Source: Oreohelix idahoensis
Taxonomy: Eukaryota > Mollusca > Gastropoda > Stylommatophora > Oreohelicidae
DNA length: 64,000 nucleotides
Direction: 5' to 3'
Assembly (NCBI GenBank): GCA_024509875.1
Contig: JAMPIV010016256.1
Span: 1-64,000, forward strand
A program made the position numbers and the translations under genes. Of this stretch, positions 12,130-23,749 are shown piece by piece (the stretch's first letter is position 1; each line of letters starts with the position of its first letter). The notes beneath the pieces were generated by a model. It was not told where the DNA came from. It searched no databases and saw nothing but the letters and a program-made list of their open reading frames with translations.

Positions 12130-14915
12130 AAATGTCTACACAAGAAGTCCGGTTTTCTGGATGTATGTTGCTGTGGTTGAAAGTTCTTCAAGACTCCCAA
12201 ACAGCTTTGTGTGGATGTGCGTCTCTGTGGGCCAATGTTCAGTTCGCAATTGACTAAGCATGTGGCAGTCTTGCAGGATGTGTTCGGCTGTCTGTGCTGC
12301 CTGTCCACACGTACATAGGGGTGATGGGACCAATCTCAGTCTGTATAAGTGACTGTTCAGTCTGTTGTGTCCTGTTCTCATACGGAACAGGATCACCTGT
12401 TTTGCTCGATCAAGATATTGATAGTTGTCTCTTTGTTGATCAATTTTCCTGATGGCCTTGATAAGGGTCTTCTTTTCCTGGAATGTGATTGTTTGTTCTT
12501 TTTTGTTCCTGTGTTGCTCCCTCTTTTGCTAACATATCTGCTCTCTCATTTCCTGGTATGCCACAGTGTGAGGGTATCCACTGTAGCACTACCCTTCTTT
12601 TGATATTTACTTCGCATAGGACTTTGTTTAATTCTGGCAGTTTATCACTGTTGAGGGCTTGCAGAACTGACATTGCATCGGTAAGGAATACAACCTGCTG
12701 ACATTGGCTTATTGTGTTATTTATTATTCCTGCAGCAATGCTTATGGCCTGTACTTCAGCAGCATAGTTTGAACAGAATATTCCAGTAGGTGAACAGGTG
12801 GATTCATTTTCTTTGTCTGGATAGACCACATAAACTCCTGCGCCTCCGTTCTTCACTGCTCTGGTTGCAGATCCATCAGTATATACTTGGATCCATGCTT
12901 CTCTGGGGTATAGTTCTTCAATCATGTCACATGCTGCTATTTTCCTTTGGAGAGTATTTAGCTCTCCCATGGGGCAGGTGGTAGTTATGGAGGTCTTAAT
13001 ACTGAAATTTTGATGTTGTTCCCATGGGGTTGGGAGGAGTGTGGGAGTTATTTCCTTAGTGATGTCTGGTAGTTCATCCTTGTATGTTCTAATTAGTTTT
13101 TTGGACCGATGCACAAAACTGCTTCTCTTCAACCTCCCACTGGCTAAATCTCCAAATCTAGTTTTCATTGGATGTGCGGGCATGTTCTTGTACTTTTCTG
13201 CTTGGATCAGGGTCTTAGTGTCTCGTCTGTATAATAAAGGTGGAATGCCTGTGATTTTTTCCATTTCATTTATTGGTGTGGTCTTCATGGCACCCGTGAT
13301 CAACCTAAGCGCTTGATTTTGTACTTTATCTAAGGCTTGTAGGTGTGATTTGGCTGCTGTAGACCATGCTGCTGATCCGTACTCTAATATAGGTCTTATT
13401 GCACCTGTATACACTTTCTTTAGTGTTGTTTCGTTAGCTCCCCAACTTGATCCAGCTATTTTCCTCAGTATGGAAAGTTTTCTTCTCGCTTTAGCCTCTG
13501 TTCTCTCGATGTGGTGCCTCCATGTCATTCTCTTATCTAATGTAATGCCCAAGTACACCGGTTCCTCATCTGTTTGGACATGTATATTTCCAAGTCGTAT
13601 CTCTCCTGCTTTGTCTTTGTTGGAGAGCGTGAAAAGTGTTGTTGATGATTTTTCAGCGTTGATCTGCACCATCCATTTCTCTGCCCATGCTGCTATGTTG
13701 TCTGCTGCCCTTTGTATTCGCTTATTAGCGATAGTTAGATGTTCTTCTACACACCACACCACCAAGTCGTCAGCGTATAGGGCAGCTCTCACACCTTGTG
13801 GCAGATCGTGGATGAGGTCATTGATGAATACAAGGAACAGGGTGGGAGACAATACTGAGCCTTGAGGAACTCCATGTTTTTAGGAGGATTTTCTTGCTGT
13901 TGTGACCTTCCATAGTGACTCTTGCTTTCCGATTGTGTAGGAACGACTGGATCCATTTTCTCATATTACCCTTGATTCCGTTCCTTTGCAGTTTTACTAT
14001 TAACCCGTCTTTCCATACTTTGTCAAAAGCTTTTTGGAGATCTATCCATAGGGTAAAGACTTTTCTCTTTTCTTGGAAGGCATCTTCAACGATCTGTGAC
14101 AGGTATGTGATTTGGTCTTCTGTGCTGCTGCACTCTCTAAACCCTGCTTGTTCTGGCACTAAAATTTTCTCGGATTCCAAGTACCATTTCAATCTTCTGT
14201 TGATCATCCTCTCCATTGTCTTACATACACAGCTTGTTAGGCTTATTGGTCTGTAGCTGGTGGCCTTCCTGTTGTCTTTTCCTTTCTTTATGATGGGACA
14301 CATGAGCGCCTCTCTCCATATCTGTGGCACACTGCCTGTCATCCAACTGTAGTTGTATATTTGCAACAGTTTGCTCATTGCTGAATATCCTAGGTGTTTT
14401 AGCATTTCGTTGGTTATACCATCCGGGCCTGGTGATTTCCTGTCTTTAAGTTTCCACACGGCTGTTTTTAACTCGTCCATATTGAAAGGTTTGGACATAA
14501 CGTCCGGACTGTTTCCATTAGTTCTAGTGTGGATTATTTCTTGACGAATGTCTCGTTGTCTGCGTAAATTGACGGAGATGTTACTTTCATTTCTGTAGGA
14601 TTCCGCAAATATGTCTGCTGCTTGTTTGCCGGTATATAGTTTCCCTGCATCGTCTAGTGTAATGGTTTGTCGTTGAGAATTGTTATCGTCATTCAATTGT
14701 TTAGTGAGTTTCCACAACTTTCTCCCTTCCTTTTCAAGGTTTAGTTTATATGTTTTTTCCCTCCAGCTTCTCCTCTGGGCTTCTAGCTTTCCTTTAATGA
14801 ATTTTGCTTTTGCCTTTTGTAGCATGATATGGTTCTGTTGGGATGGTTGTACCTCTGCAGTGTGCCTTGCTTCATTCATATCTTCATGTAGGTTTTGTAG
14901 TGTGTGTTGGACCAA
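12130..14915 (-). pseudogene. RT, RNase H and C-terminal Cys/His module of the I-like LINE (copy 1)
   Basis: RT begins in the 14915-13818 frame with RKSPGPDGITNEMLKHLG, SYRPISLTSCVCKTMERM and FTLWIDLQKAFDKVWKDG. A frame break near 13870 precedes the second part (13852-12440) with ALYADDLVVWC, the catalytic YADD. RNase H follows with WIQVYTDGSATRAV, YAAEVQAISIA, FLTDAMSVLQAL and IPSHCGIPGNERADMLA, so all catalytic residues are present. After another break, 12396-12136 holds the terminal module (RTGHNRLN, CTCGQAAQTAEHILQDC). Two to three frameshifts make it a pseudogene, although most of the protein is well preserved. Confidence 0.85.
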
Positions 14916-15826
14916 TATGGTACATAGTTCTTCCTCGCTCCTCTCGGTATTGTCTCCTTTGCTGCCTTGAGTACTCCATTATTAAAATCCCAGATGACTC
15001 TGTTAATGTCTCTGTCTAGTACCTTAATATCTTTTGTAAGCAGATTTGCTCTGTGTTGATAAATGGACCAATTTGCTTTTTTATAATTCCATCTTGGCTG
15101 ACTTGGACTTGTATTAATTGTTCTATCAATTTTGATGAATACAGGACGATGATCACTTCCACCGAGTTGTTCTCCTATTTCCCTTTCCACTATCCCAGCC
15201 AAATCAGGTGTGCAGAATGCCAGGTCTGGAGTAGAGGTGCTATGCCATCTTCTGGAGTAAAAGGTTGGAGGATCATTAGGGTTGTTTAGAATGGGTTAGG
15301 TTTATTGTCGTCTTGCCAGTTTTCTATCTCTTCGCCCCTTCTATCAATAGAGCTGGTTGTATCCCCAGCTTTGGGAATGGCTGTTGAAGTCTCCCACTGC
15401 TATGAAGTTGCCAATGGGGGACATCTATGCTAGTCATGTTCAGTGGTATGTCATTGGGGCAATAGAAGTTTAGGAGATCCAGTTCCAGAGTGTTATGTTT
15501 TAGATGGATTACTTGGTATTCTGCACCTTCTTTATATGTCTTGGATTCTATAGCGTTGAGGTTATTCCTTATCAGTGTTAGTATGCCACCCTTCTTCCGA
15601 TCTTTTCTGTCAACTCTGAAGCATTGATACCCCGTATCTTAAAATGTTTTCCTTCCTGTAGGTGGGTTTCTTGTATGCAGCATATGCTAATTTCTTTCCG
15701 AAATAGGGTATTCTCTAGTTCAGTCTTTTTGTTGTTGACTCCCTCTGCATTCCAATGCATGACATTCAGAGGGGCCGTCGTCTTATCTGGTTGGCCAGTT
15801 ACTTTCTCCTTCCGCCTCCTGGCTCC
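14876..15826 (-). pseudogene. Endonuclease domain of the I-like LINE (copy 1)
   Basis: Starts right at the truncation point. It shows LNVMHWNAEGVNNKK and CCIQETHLQEG, the Asn- and Glu-bearing motifs of APE-type LINE endonucleases, and later GGSDHRPVFIKI with the terminal catalytic Ser-Asp-His. The middle part (about 15577-15203) is broken by frameshifts and stops. The continuation KANWSIYQHR to ETIPRGARKNYVPYW leads toward RT. It is inactive. Confidence 0.8.
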
Positions 15827-15879
15827 ATTTGTCAATCTTATATTCTTCACAATAAGTTTCGAACCTATTTAGGCAGCAT
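15827..15879. repeat. Target-site duplication, right copy (53 bp)
   Basis: Second copy of 12043-12095, at the 5' truncated end of the I-like element. One base differs near the right end. Confidence 0.85.
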
Positions 15880-16343
15880 GAAATGTCATCTATGGATGCG
15901 TTAAATTTTGGCAAATTAATCCTTATGGCAGTAGTATGCTCTTTATTTTTATCTTTAACTACCCCAGGATGCAACAGTGGTTGTTGTAATTTTAATTTTT
16001 CCAGTTCAATCTCAGCTAATCTTATAGTTTGAGCTTGTTGAGATCTGATCTCTTCTTGAGATCTGGCATAGGCTAATTTTTCCCTTTCAAAAGCCAATTC
16101 TTCTTTATGGAGCTCTTCTTGTCTCCTTTTTTCAGCCAATTCAATTTCTTTTTCTTGTTTGTGCAGTTCCTCTTGTCTCCTTTTTTCTTCTTTATGGAGT
16201 TCTTCTTGTCTCCTTTTTTCAGCCAATTCCTCTTTGCGAAGTTCTTCTTGTCTGTTTACTTCTTTATCAATATAAGCTTGCAAAGCTGGACCTTCCAAAT
16301 TAAGTTCCTTTCCAATCTTCAATAAATCCTTTAATGAAGTCAT
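15880..16343 (-). pseudogene. Gag N-terminal part of the Gmr1-like element
   Basis: Starts MTSLKDLLKIGKELNLEG and goes straight into a long Glu/Lys/Arg/Gln-rich stretch (residues about 30-120) with repeated RRQEELHKEE-type units, a predicted coiled coil. It then reads LPKFNASIDDISCCLNRFE, a gag-like segment, before the LINE target site. The frame runs past the duplication into LINE sequence, so the reading frame's last 20 or so residues are not Gag. The rest of Gag resumes at 12042. The repeated coiled-coil units probably arose by short tandem duplications. Confidence 0.8.
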
Positions 16344-17407
16344 GGTTGCTTATTCTTGTGTTTATCAATAATACACAATACTTTAACTTTTATGTATATG
16401 AATATGTCAGCTATATTCAATATTCACTCCACCAATCTCAGATCAATTTATAATTGCAATAGTAGATGTATTCAGCTATACAATATGGAGTAATGAAAAA
16501 AATAGAACCACAACAAGTAAGAAAAGCAAGACAGGGTTCGAGCAACTAAAGGAAATACAAATGGGAAAACAAAGGAATAATTATAAAATATAGATGAATT
16601 AATTTAAACTAATGCTCTATTACAAATAGACAAGACAAGACGCATATCATAATAATTATGACATCTATGAAATAAATGATAGTAAGATGAGGCTAGACAA
16701 TATTACAAACAATAATGCAACGAACTAAATAAAATATAACAATGACAGTACTTATGAGAACAAACAATAGATAGACATGACTACACAGCTAACAAAAATG
16801 GATCTGTTAAATTCAACAGAGGCAAACTTTTATACAACCAGCAGAGTATGCTGGGTCCTCTATCTGAATCACACAGATACTGCCCTATAGAACGCTTGAT
16901 TTGCTCATTCGACCTAGCTTTCGCGGTATTGAATGATCACAAACCAAGTCCCTCCATCCAGCCCGCTAGTTACAAAACCAAAAACACGTAATGAAAACAC
17001 ATATGGTGAAGTCAGATATCAGGCAAACAGATTATATTCACAGCCAAGCTGTATGTAACAATAAATAGACTTATCTGTTGCCAAGAAAACACTCCTTCTT
17101 GAGACTTCGACAAGGAAAGGATGTAGTGATGATAATAGCCTAGTATCTGGTTAGGCTTAGAATTGCTTCATGCTGACATCGAAGGACATCGATATGGTCC
17201 ACGATTTTTGATAAAATACTTGCTTCTTGAATGAAGATAGTCAGTTCCTATGACTTCTGTATAATAATAGGTCACTTTTATACCGTAGTGACAACTTGAG
17301 GCACATTCATGATGATGGAAATCCCTTCCATTCATAAAAACTGTTGGCAGACGATGCGTGCCGCCATTTTGAAAAAATAGTCCTAGATTCGTTAGGCGCT
17401 CTTAGGC
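16344..17407 (-). other. Leader between primer site and gag
   Basis: About 1.06 kb without a coding frame, between the primer-binding site and the gag start. AT-rich. It probably holds packaging and leader functions in an intact element (inference); nothing specific is recognised. Confidence 0.6.
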
Positions 17408-17425
17408 ATCCCGGCTTGGCCCCCA
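17408..17425 (-). other. Candidate primer-binding site
   Basis: Minus strand TGGGGGCCAAGCCGGGAT begins 5 nt inside the LTR boundary. Its complement ends CCCCCA like a tRNA 3' end, and from memory it resembles eukaryotic tRNA-Pro with a few mismatches. The tRNA identity is an inference. Confidence 0.6.
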
Positions 17426-17430
17426 GAAAC

Positions 17431-18082
17431 TGGTACGGGTAAATCTTAAGAATGTTTATTATTCCAGGAACTGTCCTCCCGACGTCCTGTGGTAAGAGTG
17501 CATTAGACTTCAGGCTTGACACTCCGTATTACTGTGGCCTGCTGAGTACCCTCCAGGGTTCTCCTTGCAATATTCCGTTTGAGGAATTATAGTGTATGTA
17601 TTTAAGTTTGGCCAGTCACACCCAATCTCCCTGGCCCGCACCTCAGGTACTCATTAATAAGGCCTAACTTCTTGGCACGATTCACAAATATTTATTAACA
17701 CATTACTCCATTTGAGTATGATATGACATCGTAGCTTTTACTAGCACATGTCTCTACTGTCCTTGATTTTGATACTCTCCATTTTAATGGAACAGTCAAC
17801 TTACGTGCCCAAGAATTCCATACACACTGCTAAGACTAATCTGACATTATACTGTTAGATGAAAGCATAAGGCAGTGATGGTAATCTATCTTGCAGGTGA
17901 AATATAAAGATGCCCAAAGGCAATTAACACATTTTAAAAGCAGGTCCTACTGGACACATTCCTTGCATACTGGTCAAACGACACAAGCAGACTGCCGGTT
18001 AGAGACGCTAGCTTGTCCCAAATAGAAACTCACGTCTGCTGTCAATTCAAAGCAGGAGTCAAGACGTCACTTCCTGCAACCA
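17431..18082 (-). repeat. 5' LTR of the Gmr1-like element
   Basis: 652 bp, TG...CA at its ends, homologous to the solo LTR at 2530-3248. It sits upstream of the primer site and gag in the minus orientation. It has many small deletions relative to the solo LTR. Confidence 0.75.
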
Positions 18083-18815
18083 CTTCTTAAGTCGACCTCC
18101 CAAACATGGCGGGCGACGAAATTAGCATAGTCCATCCCTCTAATCGGACGTATCGAAGATAGGCTGTCCTTTCGAAGATAGGCTTATACAACTCCCTTGT
18201 ACATCAGGCGAGTTTTCATTTTCAAAGTTATAATAACTAATAACCCATCTGTTCTTCCACTCCAGATAGTTATTTATATATTAGGCCTCTATCAAACAGT
18301 AAACACTGTGGATTCCTCTTCTGTAGACATAAGTGTCTAAGTTCAAAATATACCGCTAATCATGCGGGTTGTAGAATACTAGCTATACTCATGGGTCTCT
18401 GTGTGTAAATCTAGACCTAACGGTCTTAGATGGCTCCAACGAGCGTAACAAGAAGAATGCTCTGCCTTCCAACCATTTGTGAGCTCTTGTCACTGGTTGA
18501 CTCAAAAATATGATCCTTACAAAGGAAGTGTGAAAGTTTCGTAATTTTACCTTGATACGAATTCCTAACACAACTTAGAAGCAACTGTCGTCTTCCTGAC
18601 GAACAGAAATAACACAGGGGACTCTAAATACAGTGGAAGAGTTTCCATCCCCAAAAGGCAATGTAGAGAAATAATCAGACATTCCGTCTGACAGACCCAG
18701 AACCAAAAAAAAACACGGCCTCCCGCCGGAAATCTTCTTCAAAAACTCTCTTAGTTTGGACATGCGCAGTTCGCATCCCCTCTGACCTATCCAGTCAGCT
18801 GGTGTCACCCTTTAC
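18083..18815. other. Unassigned sequence between two elements
   Basis: No coding frame or repeat family recognised. Frames at 18389-18571 and 18575-18808 (minus) have no motif I know and are probably chance. Confidence 0.5.
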
Positions 18816-19995
18816 TTACTTACTTACTTACTTAGTCGTTCCTCTTCTACCGTGAGGTGTAGAGGTTTGGAAGAGAGAGCGCCAGACTATCCTATCGGCT
18901 GTCTTTTTCCTGGCCTGGTTCCATTCTAGTCCTCGGTCCTTCAAAGATTGTCTAATATTGTCCTCCCAGCGGACTCTGGGTCGTCCTGGAGGTCTGGATC
19001 CCTGGCTCTTTGTTTCCCATGCTTGTCGTGGTAGCCGATCTTCTCCCATTCTGCAGACATGGCCAAACCATCTTAGTTGGGACTGTTCTATTTGGGTCTG
19101 CAGCGGATGGGATTTTAGGCCTTGACGTATCGTCTGGTTGCGGACCATGTCTCTTCTTGTTACTTCAACCACCTTCCTCAGATACCTCATTTCTGAGGTT
19201 TGAATCTGGCTTTTGTGGGTTGTAGTCATTGCCCATGACTCGCATCCATATGTCAAGACTGGGACATAGGTGGAGCGGTATACAGCCATCTTCGTTTTCT
19301 TACCAACCTCTTTCTTGCTGAGGAATCCTCGATTTATGCCTGATAAAGTCTCCCAGCCGCTGCTTTTCGAGTGGCCAACTCTTCTTTGATGCCCCCCTTT
19401 CGGTCTATAATAGCTCCGAGATATTTAAAGTGGTCGACCTGCTCCAGGACCTGTTCTCCCAACTTAATCTGATGTTTTCTTTCTTCTCGTGATATCACCA
19501 TGGATTTTGTTTTAGAGCTGCTTATGACCATCCCTCTCTTCTCCAGCTCTTCCTTCCAGACTTGCAGGTTGGATTGGAGATGTGTCTCTGATTTAGCAAT
19601 CAGGACAACATCATCAGCAAATGCTAGCTCTGAAATACAGACCTGTCTCATCTTCCAGTACCCCACTGAATACTTTCTTGTTCTCTCCTTACATGCCTTG
19701 ATGACATCGTCCATGAGGAGTATGAAAAGATAAGGTGACAGGATATCGCCTTGTCTTACACCAGTGGTGGTCCTGAACTCTTCTGACTTATAGTTTGCTG
19801 TCCTCACATAATTTCTGCAAGACTTGTAGAAGCTCTGTATAGCATGAATCAGAGGTGCTGGAATGTTCTTCCTTGCCAAACAGTCCCAAAGTTCGCTCCA
19901 GGGGACCCTGTCAAACGCCTTTTCCAGATCTATGAAACAAAGATGGATCTCACTCTTGTACTCAAGGGCCTTTTCACTCAGCTTTAAAGAGGAGT
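18816..19995 (-). mobile_element. 3' part of an RTE/CR1-type LINE (RT and C-terminus)
   Basis: On the minus strand from about 19995 the RT is entered at motif A (CFIDLEKAFDRVPWSELW). The 19879-19334 frame adds TTGVRQGDILSPYLFI and the catalytic ELAFADDVVLIA. A break near 19330 leads to the C-terminal region (19289-18828) with YGCESWAM, LRWFGHVCRMGEDRLPRQAW and RGRPRVRWEDN-like sequence. It ends in an (AAGT)n tail at the left. The element is 5' truncated before motif A. No RNase H follows, unlike the I-like copies. Exact clade is not settled by eye. Copies of the same 3' end lie at 29336 and 36996. Confidence 0.8.
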
Positions 19996-20123
19996 AACTA
20001 CATATTTACTTTCCCTCAAAGCAAAAGATGAGTATTCGCCCTTAGATTATGGTTCCAATGAGAAATACATTAGACCCAAAAATCTTATTCAAAATATAAC
20101 AAGCATACAGACAGACTACATTA

Positions 20124-21076
20124 TCAGTTATGAAAAACTGCAGAAGTGGTTCTACAATTCTGACAATACCTCTCATTATCTCCCCTGTTCCTAGCGGGTT
20201 CCTGAGATGATGTCAGCTGGGCTCGGTTATGTGGCTGGGGGCGCAAGTTATAACCAGAATGAGGCTCCTTGCGAGAAGGCCCTGGTTGCTGATGAGCTGG
20301 TGAAGTAGCCGACTGCGATGATGAAGCTCCTTTGTCTGGGGCTGGCAGGTCTGGGTTTTTCCGTTTCTGTCCCAGTACTTCGGCCTGTGCTGTCTGGTAC
20401 CTTTCGGCGAACCCAATAATCTGATCGAGTTGCTGGGCACCCTGCTCTGCCAGATACCGCCTCAAGTCGGGGGACATGTTTGCCTTTATCTGTTCACACA
20501 GAACTAACTCCTCCAACCCTTCAAAAGTTTTTGCCAGTCCTGACAGTTCCCTCCAGCGAGTTAGGTAATTTCTCACCCGCTCAGCAAACTGAGCAAAACT
20601 CTCTCCCTTCTCCGGCATGTTTTCCTGCTCTCCCTGAACATGGTTTAGGGAGCGAGCTTATTATGGGCATTTTCGGGGTGTTCCACTTCTTTGCAATGCA
20701 TTTTCGCGTGCCTTGAAGTTGTTCTGATTGTCTATGAGCAGCCTTATTATAGCCGACATATGCATGACCTTTGAGTGATTGTGGCACCAAAGGTATGCCT
20801 TTCCATTTCTTTGAAATTTTTCCAAAAAACACGTCAATCGTTTCATTCCCGTTAGGGAACGAGTCAAATGGGAAGCTCATGGCTGCCCTCCGTTTCCTGA
20901 GGTATCTGCTGCTCCTGCTCCAGGAGAATCTCCATTAGCTGAACTGCCTTCCGAAGATCGGTACTGCAGTTCCAGAGAACGCAGGGCAAGTTCGTGCTGT
21001 CTTTCTGCTGTCTTCTCCCTCTCTTGTGCTTCCCTTTCTGCTGCCTTCTCCCTCTCTTGTGCTTCCCTTTCTTCTT
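20124..21076 (-). pseudogene. Second Gmr1-like Gag, main part
   Basis: The 20618-20124 frame reads GESFAQFAERVRNYLTRWRE and EQIKANMSPDLRRYLAEQGA, a SCAN-like capsid segment clearly related to but different from the Gag at 10.4-16.3 kb. It ends with a Pro/Ser/Gln-rich stretch and the start of a zinc knuckle (YCQNC). A frame break near 20620 leads into the upstream capsid part (20880-20661), and before it a Glu/Arg coiled coil runs to 21076. After 20124 the homology stops, so protease and pol are missing. The N-terminus lies across the inserted LINE at 26063-26274. Confidence 0.75.
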
Positions 21077-21087
21077 TCGCGGCTTCC
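21077..21087. repeat. Target-site duplication, left copy (TCGCGGCTTCC)
   Basis: Eleven bases repeated exactly at 26052-26062, flanking the I-like LINE. The left copy touches the (GAA)n tail. Confidence 0.75.
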
Positions 21088-21123
21088 TTCTTCTTCTTCT
21101 TCTTGCGATCGCATCTTTGATGA

Positions 21124-23720
21124 TTACACCGTCAGACGAGTTCTCATGATGAATTCGGCTGTTGTTTGAAGTTCCTCTTTAACTCCATATAGCTTTGAAT
21201 TTAGTGTTGAGTCATTGGGCCAGTATATCTTTCTTAACTGGTCATACAGAGGACAGTCCTGTAGAACATGCTCAGCAGTTTGTTCGTTTAATCCACATGT
21301 GCACAGTGGTGAAGCAGACAATCGTAGCTTGTGCATGTGTTTATTCAGTTTGTTATGCCCTGTCCTGAGTCGAAAAATAGTTATCTGTCCCTGCCGGTCG
21401 AGAGTGTGATAGTCGTCTTTGGGTTGGTTCTGTTCTCTTCTTATAGTCTGGATAGCTCTCTTTTTCTCAAAGTATGTGACTTCATTATCTTCTTGTTCAC
21501 ATTCTCCTCCCTTTTTTGCAAGTTTATCTGCCTTTTCATTTCCGGGTACACCACAATGAGATGGTACCCACTGAAGTATGGTTCTCTTTTTGGCAGCTAC
21601 CTTGTTTAGTTCATTTCTCAGATGCGGGAGTTTACCACCCTTGAGAGCTTGCAGGACAGACAGTGCATCTGTGAGGATGACTCCCTGGTGGCAGTCAGAG
21701 TTGGTGTTATAAATCATATTTGCAGCTTGCTCTAGAGCTTGAACCTCAGCTGTATAGTTGGAACAGAATTTACCAGTGGGAATGTGCCTAGTCTCGTAGT
21801 GGTTGTCAGGATATGAGATAAAGATACCGGCACCTCCATTCCTAACAGCATTAGTTGCTGATCCATCTGTATAGGCATGTATCCATGATTGATCGGGATA
21901 GCTTTCTTGGATCATACTCAATGTAGCAGTTCGTTTTTGCAGATCATTATACTCACATCCACTTGTGAGACCACTGACCGACGTATTAATTTGGAGGGCA
22001 CTGCTGGCCTGCTCCCATGGTACAGGGTATAGGGTGGGCTTCAGTGGTGTTGTCTTCATAGATAGGTCTTCTTGATGCTGTCTTATAAGTCTTTTTCCCC
22101 GATGCACAAAGCTGCTACGCTTTAGACGTCCCAATGCCAGATCATCTAGTCTTGCCTTCATTGGGTGCGTTGGCATACTGTTGTACTTTTCCCTCTGGAT
22201 CATGGTCTTTGTGTCTCTTCTATGGGACAATGTCTGTAATCCAGCAACCTTCTGCATCTCTGTTATTGGTGTAGTTTTCATGGCTCCTGTAATGAGCCTG
22301 AGAGCTTGATTTTGCACCTTGTCCCAGGACTAGCAGATGTGAGGTTAGCAGCTGATGACCATGCTGCTGAGCTAAACTCTAAGTGTGGTCTTATTACTCC
22401 ATTATAAATCTTCTTTAGATTTCGTTCATTTGCTCCCCAGTTGGTACCTGCTAATTTTCTGAGTATGCCTAGTCGTCTTCTGGCCTTTCTTTCTGCATTT
22501 TCAATATGCTTATTCCATGTAAGCCTTTGGTCAAATGTCACCCCAAGATAGGTGGGGTAGCATTCTTCCTTGATAACGGTTGTCCCTAGGTGTATGTTAG
22601 CTGATTTGTCCTTGGGGGCGAGGGAGAACAGTGTTGTGGAGGTTTTGTCTGTGTTTATTGTGATAAGCCATTTCTCTGCCCATGACACTAGCATGTCTGC
22701 TGCCCGCTGCATTCTATAATTTGCTGTGGTGACATTTTCATCAGCGCACCAGAGTACTAGGTCATCTGCATATAAGGCAGCTTTCCCTCCTGCAGGGAGA
22801 TCTTTCACCAGGTCATTGATGTAAACAAGGAAGAGTGTTGGGGAAATTACTCCTCCTTGAGGTACCCCCTGATGGAGCAACACTTTTCTGCTCTGCCGAC
22901 CGTCAAGAGTGACTCTAGTTCTCCTGTTATGCAAGTATGACTGGATCCATTTCATCATGTTGCCTTGGATTCCACTTCTCCTAAGTTTTGCAATGAGGCC
23001 ATCTTTCCACACCTTGTCAAAGGCCTGCTTGAAGTCGACCCAGATCGTTAGGACCTTTTTCTGCTCCTGGAAGGCATCTTCTATTGCTTGAGACAAGTAA
23101 GTAACTTGGTCTTCTATACTGTAGCATTCTCTAAATCCAGCTTGTTCCGGCACCAGGATCTGCTCAGACTCTAAATACCATTTCAATCTGTGGTTGACTA
23201 TTCGCTCCATAGTCTTCCCAACACAGCTTGTGAGACTGATTTGGCCGGTAACTTGCAGCTCGGTCTTACATTTCCCTTTCTTTAGTATGGGTATTGTGAT
23301 GGCTTCTCTCCATACTTGGGGTACCGTTCCTTTCAACCAGCTGTGGTTGAATATCTCAAGCAGTTTTGTCTTTGCTGCTGAGCTCAGATTTACTAGCATT
23401 TCGTTGCTGATTTTGTCTGGGCCGGGTGACTTTTGAAACTTAAGCTTGGAAATAGCCTTCTGTAGTTCTCCTAGTGTGATGGGTTCCCTCATTGGGGCAG
23501 GAGTATCTGTCTGTCCCATGGTTGCCAGTATTTCTTTGCTTATCTCTCTCTGATGGTCTATGTTAATGGGTAAGTTGCTTTCTGAACTGTATCTTCTAGC
23601 AAACAAGTCTGCAGCTTGTTTTCCTCTGAAAAGTTTGCCACCTTCATCCAATGTGATAGTCTGCCTTGGTGAGGAACGCTCTTCATTTAGAGACTTGACT
23701 AATCTCCAAGTTTCCTGCCG
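21124..23720 (-). pseudogene. RT, RNase H and C-terminal module of ORF2, I-like LINE (copy 2)
   Basis: RT frame 23651-22278 shows KSPGPDKISNEMLVNLS, FRECYSIEDQVTYLS, VLTIWVDFKQAFDKVWKDG, HQGVPQGGVISPTLF and the catalytic ALYADDLVLWC. A frameshift near 22330 moves to the 22317-21124 frame with RNase H: WIHAYTDGSATNAV, YTAEVQALEQ, LTDALSVLQAL and VPSHCGVPGNEKADKLA, so the Asp, Glu, Asp and His residues are present. The last 100 residues have RTGHNKLNKHMHKLRL and CTCGLNEQTAEHVLQDC, a conserved Cys/His module of unknown role. Apart from the two breaks, the protein looks complete. Confidence 0.85.
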
Positions 23721-23749
23721 TCTTTCTCAAGGTTCAGCGATGCCGTTTT

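Larger units (their letters stand above)
12096..15826 (-). mobile_element. I-like LINE inserted in gag (5' truncated)
   Basis: A 3.7-kb minus-strand non-LTR element ending in a (GAA)n tail at its left end, flanked by the 53-bp target duplication. It contains the apurinic endonuclease start, RT, RNase H and a C-terminal Cys/His module. The presence of RNase H places it in the I group (an I or Nimb-like clade is my guess). ORF1 and the 5' UTR are absent, so it is 5' truncated near the start of the endonuclease. It shares its domain plan and much sequence with the element at 21088-26051. Confidence 0.85.
7905..18082 (-). mobile_element. Gmr1-like Ty3/gypsy LTR retrotransposon, truncated, with nested LINE
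   Basis: On the minus strand the order is 5' LTR (18082-17431), primer site, leader, gag, aspartic protease, integrase with GPY module, reverse transcriptase and RNase H. Integrase before RT is the order of the Gmr1-like group, not of ordinary Ty3/gypsy elements. The SCAN-like gag segment agrees, since the SCAN domain has been traced to Gmr1-like Gag. Gag is split by an I-like LINE (12096-15826). RNase H stops at about 7905 and no 3' LTR follows, so the element is 3' truncated. Pol has several frameshifts. Confidence 0.85.

Noticed and set aside
13350..13865. Plus-strand frame of 171 codons
   Set aside because: It is the complement of RT coding sequence of the I-like LINE; no motif of its own. 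The same holds for the frames at 24295-24876 and 24695-25186.
2530..18082. Treating 2530-3248 as the 3' LTR of one 15.5-kb element
   Set aside because: It has its own flanking duplication, and 4.8-7.9 kb holds overlapping duplicate domains and unrelated repeats, not a polypurine tract and element end.
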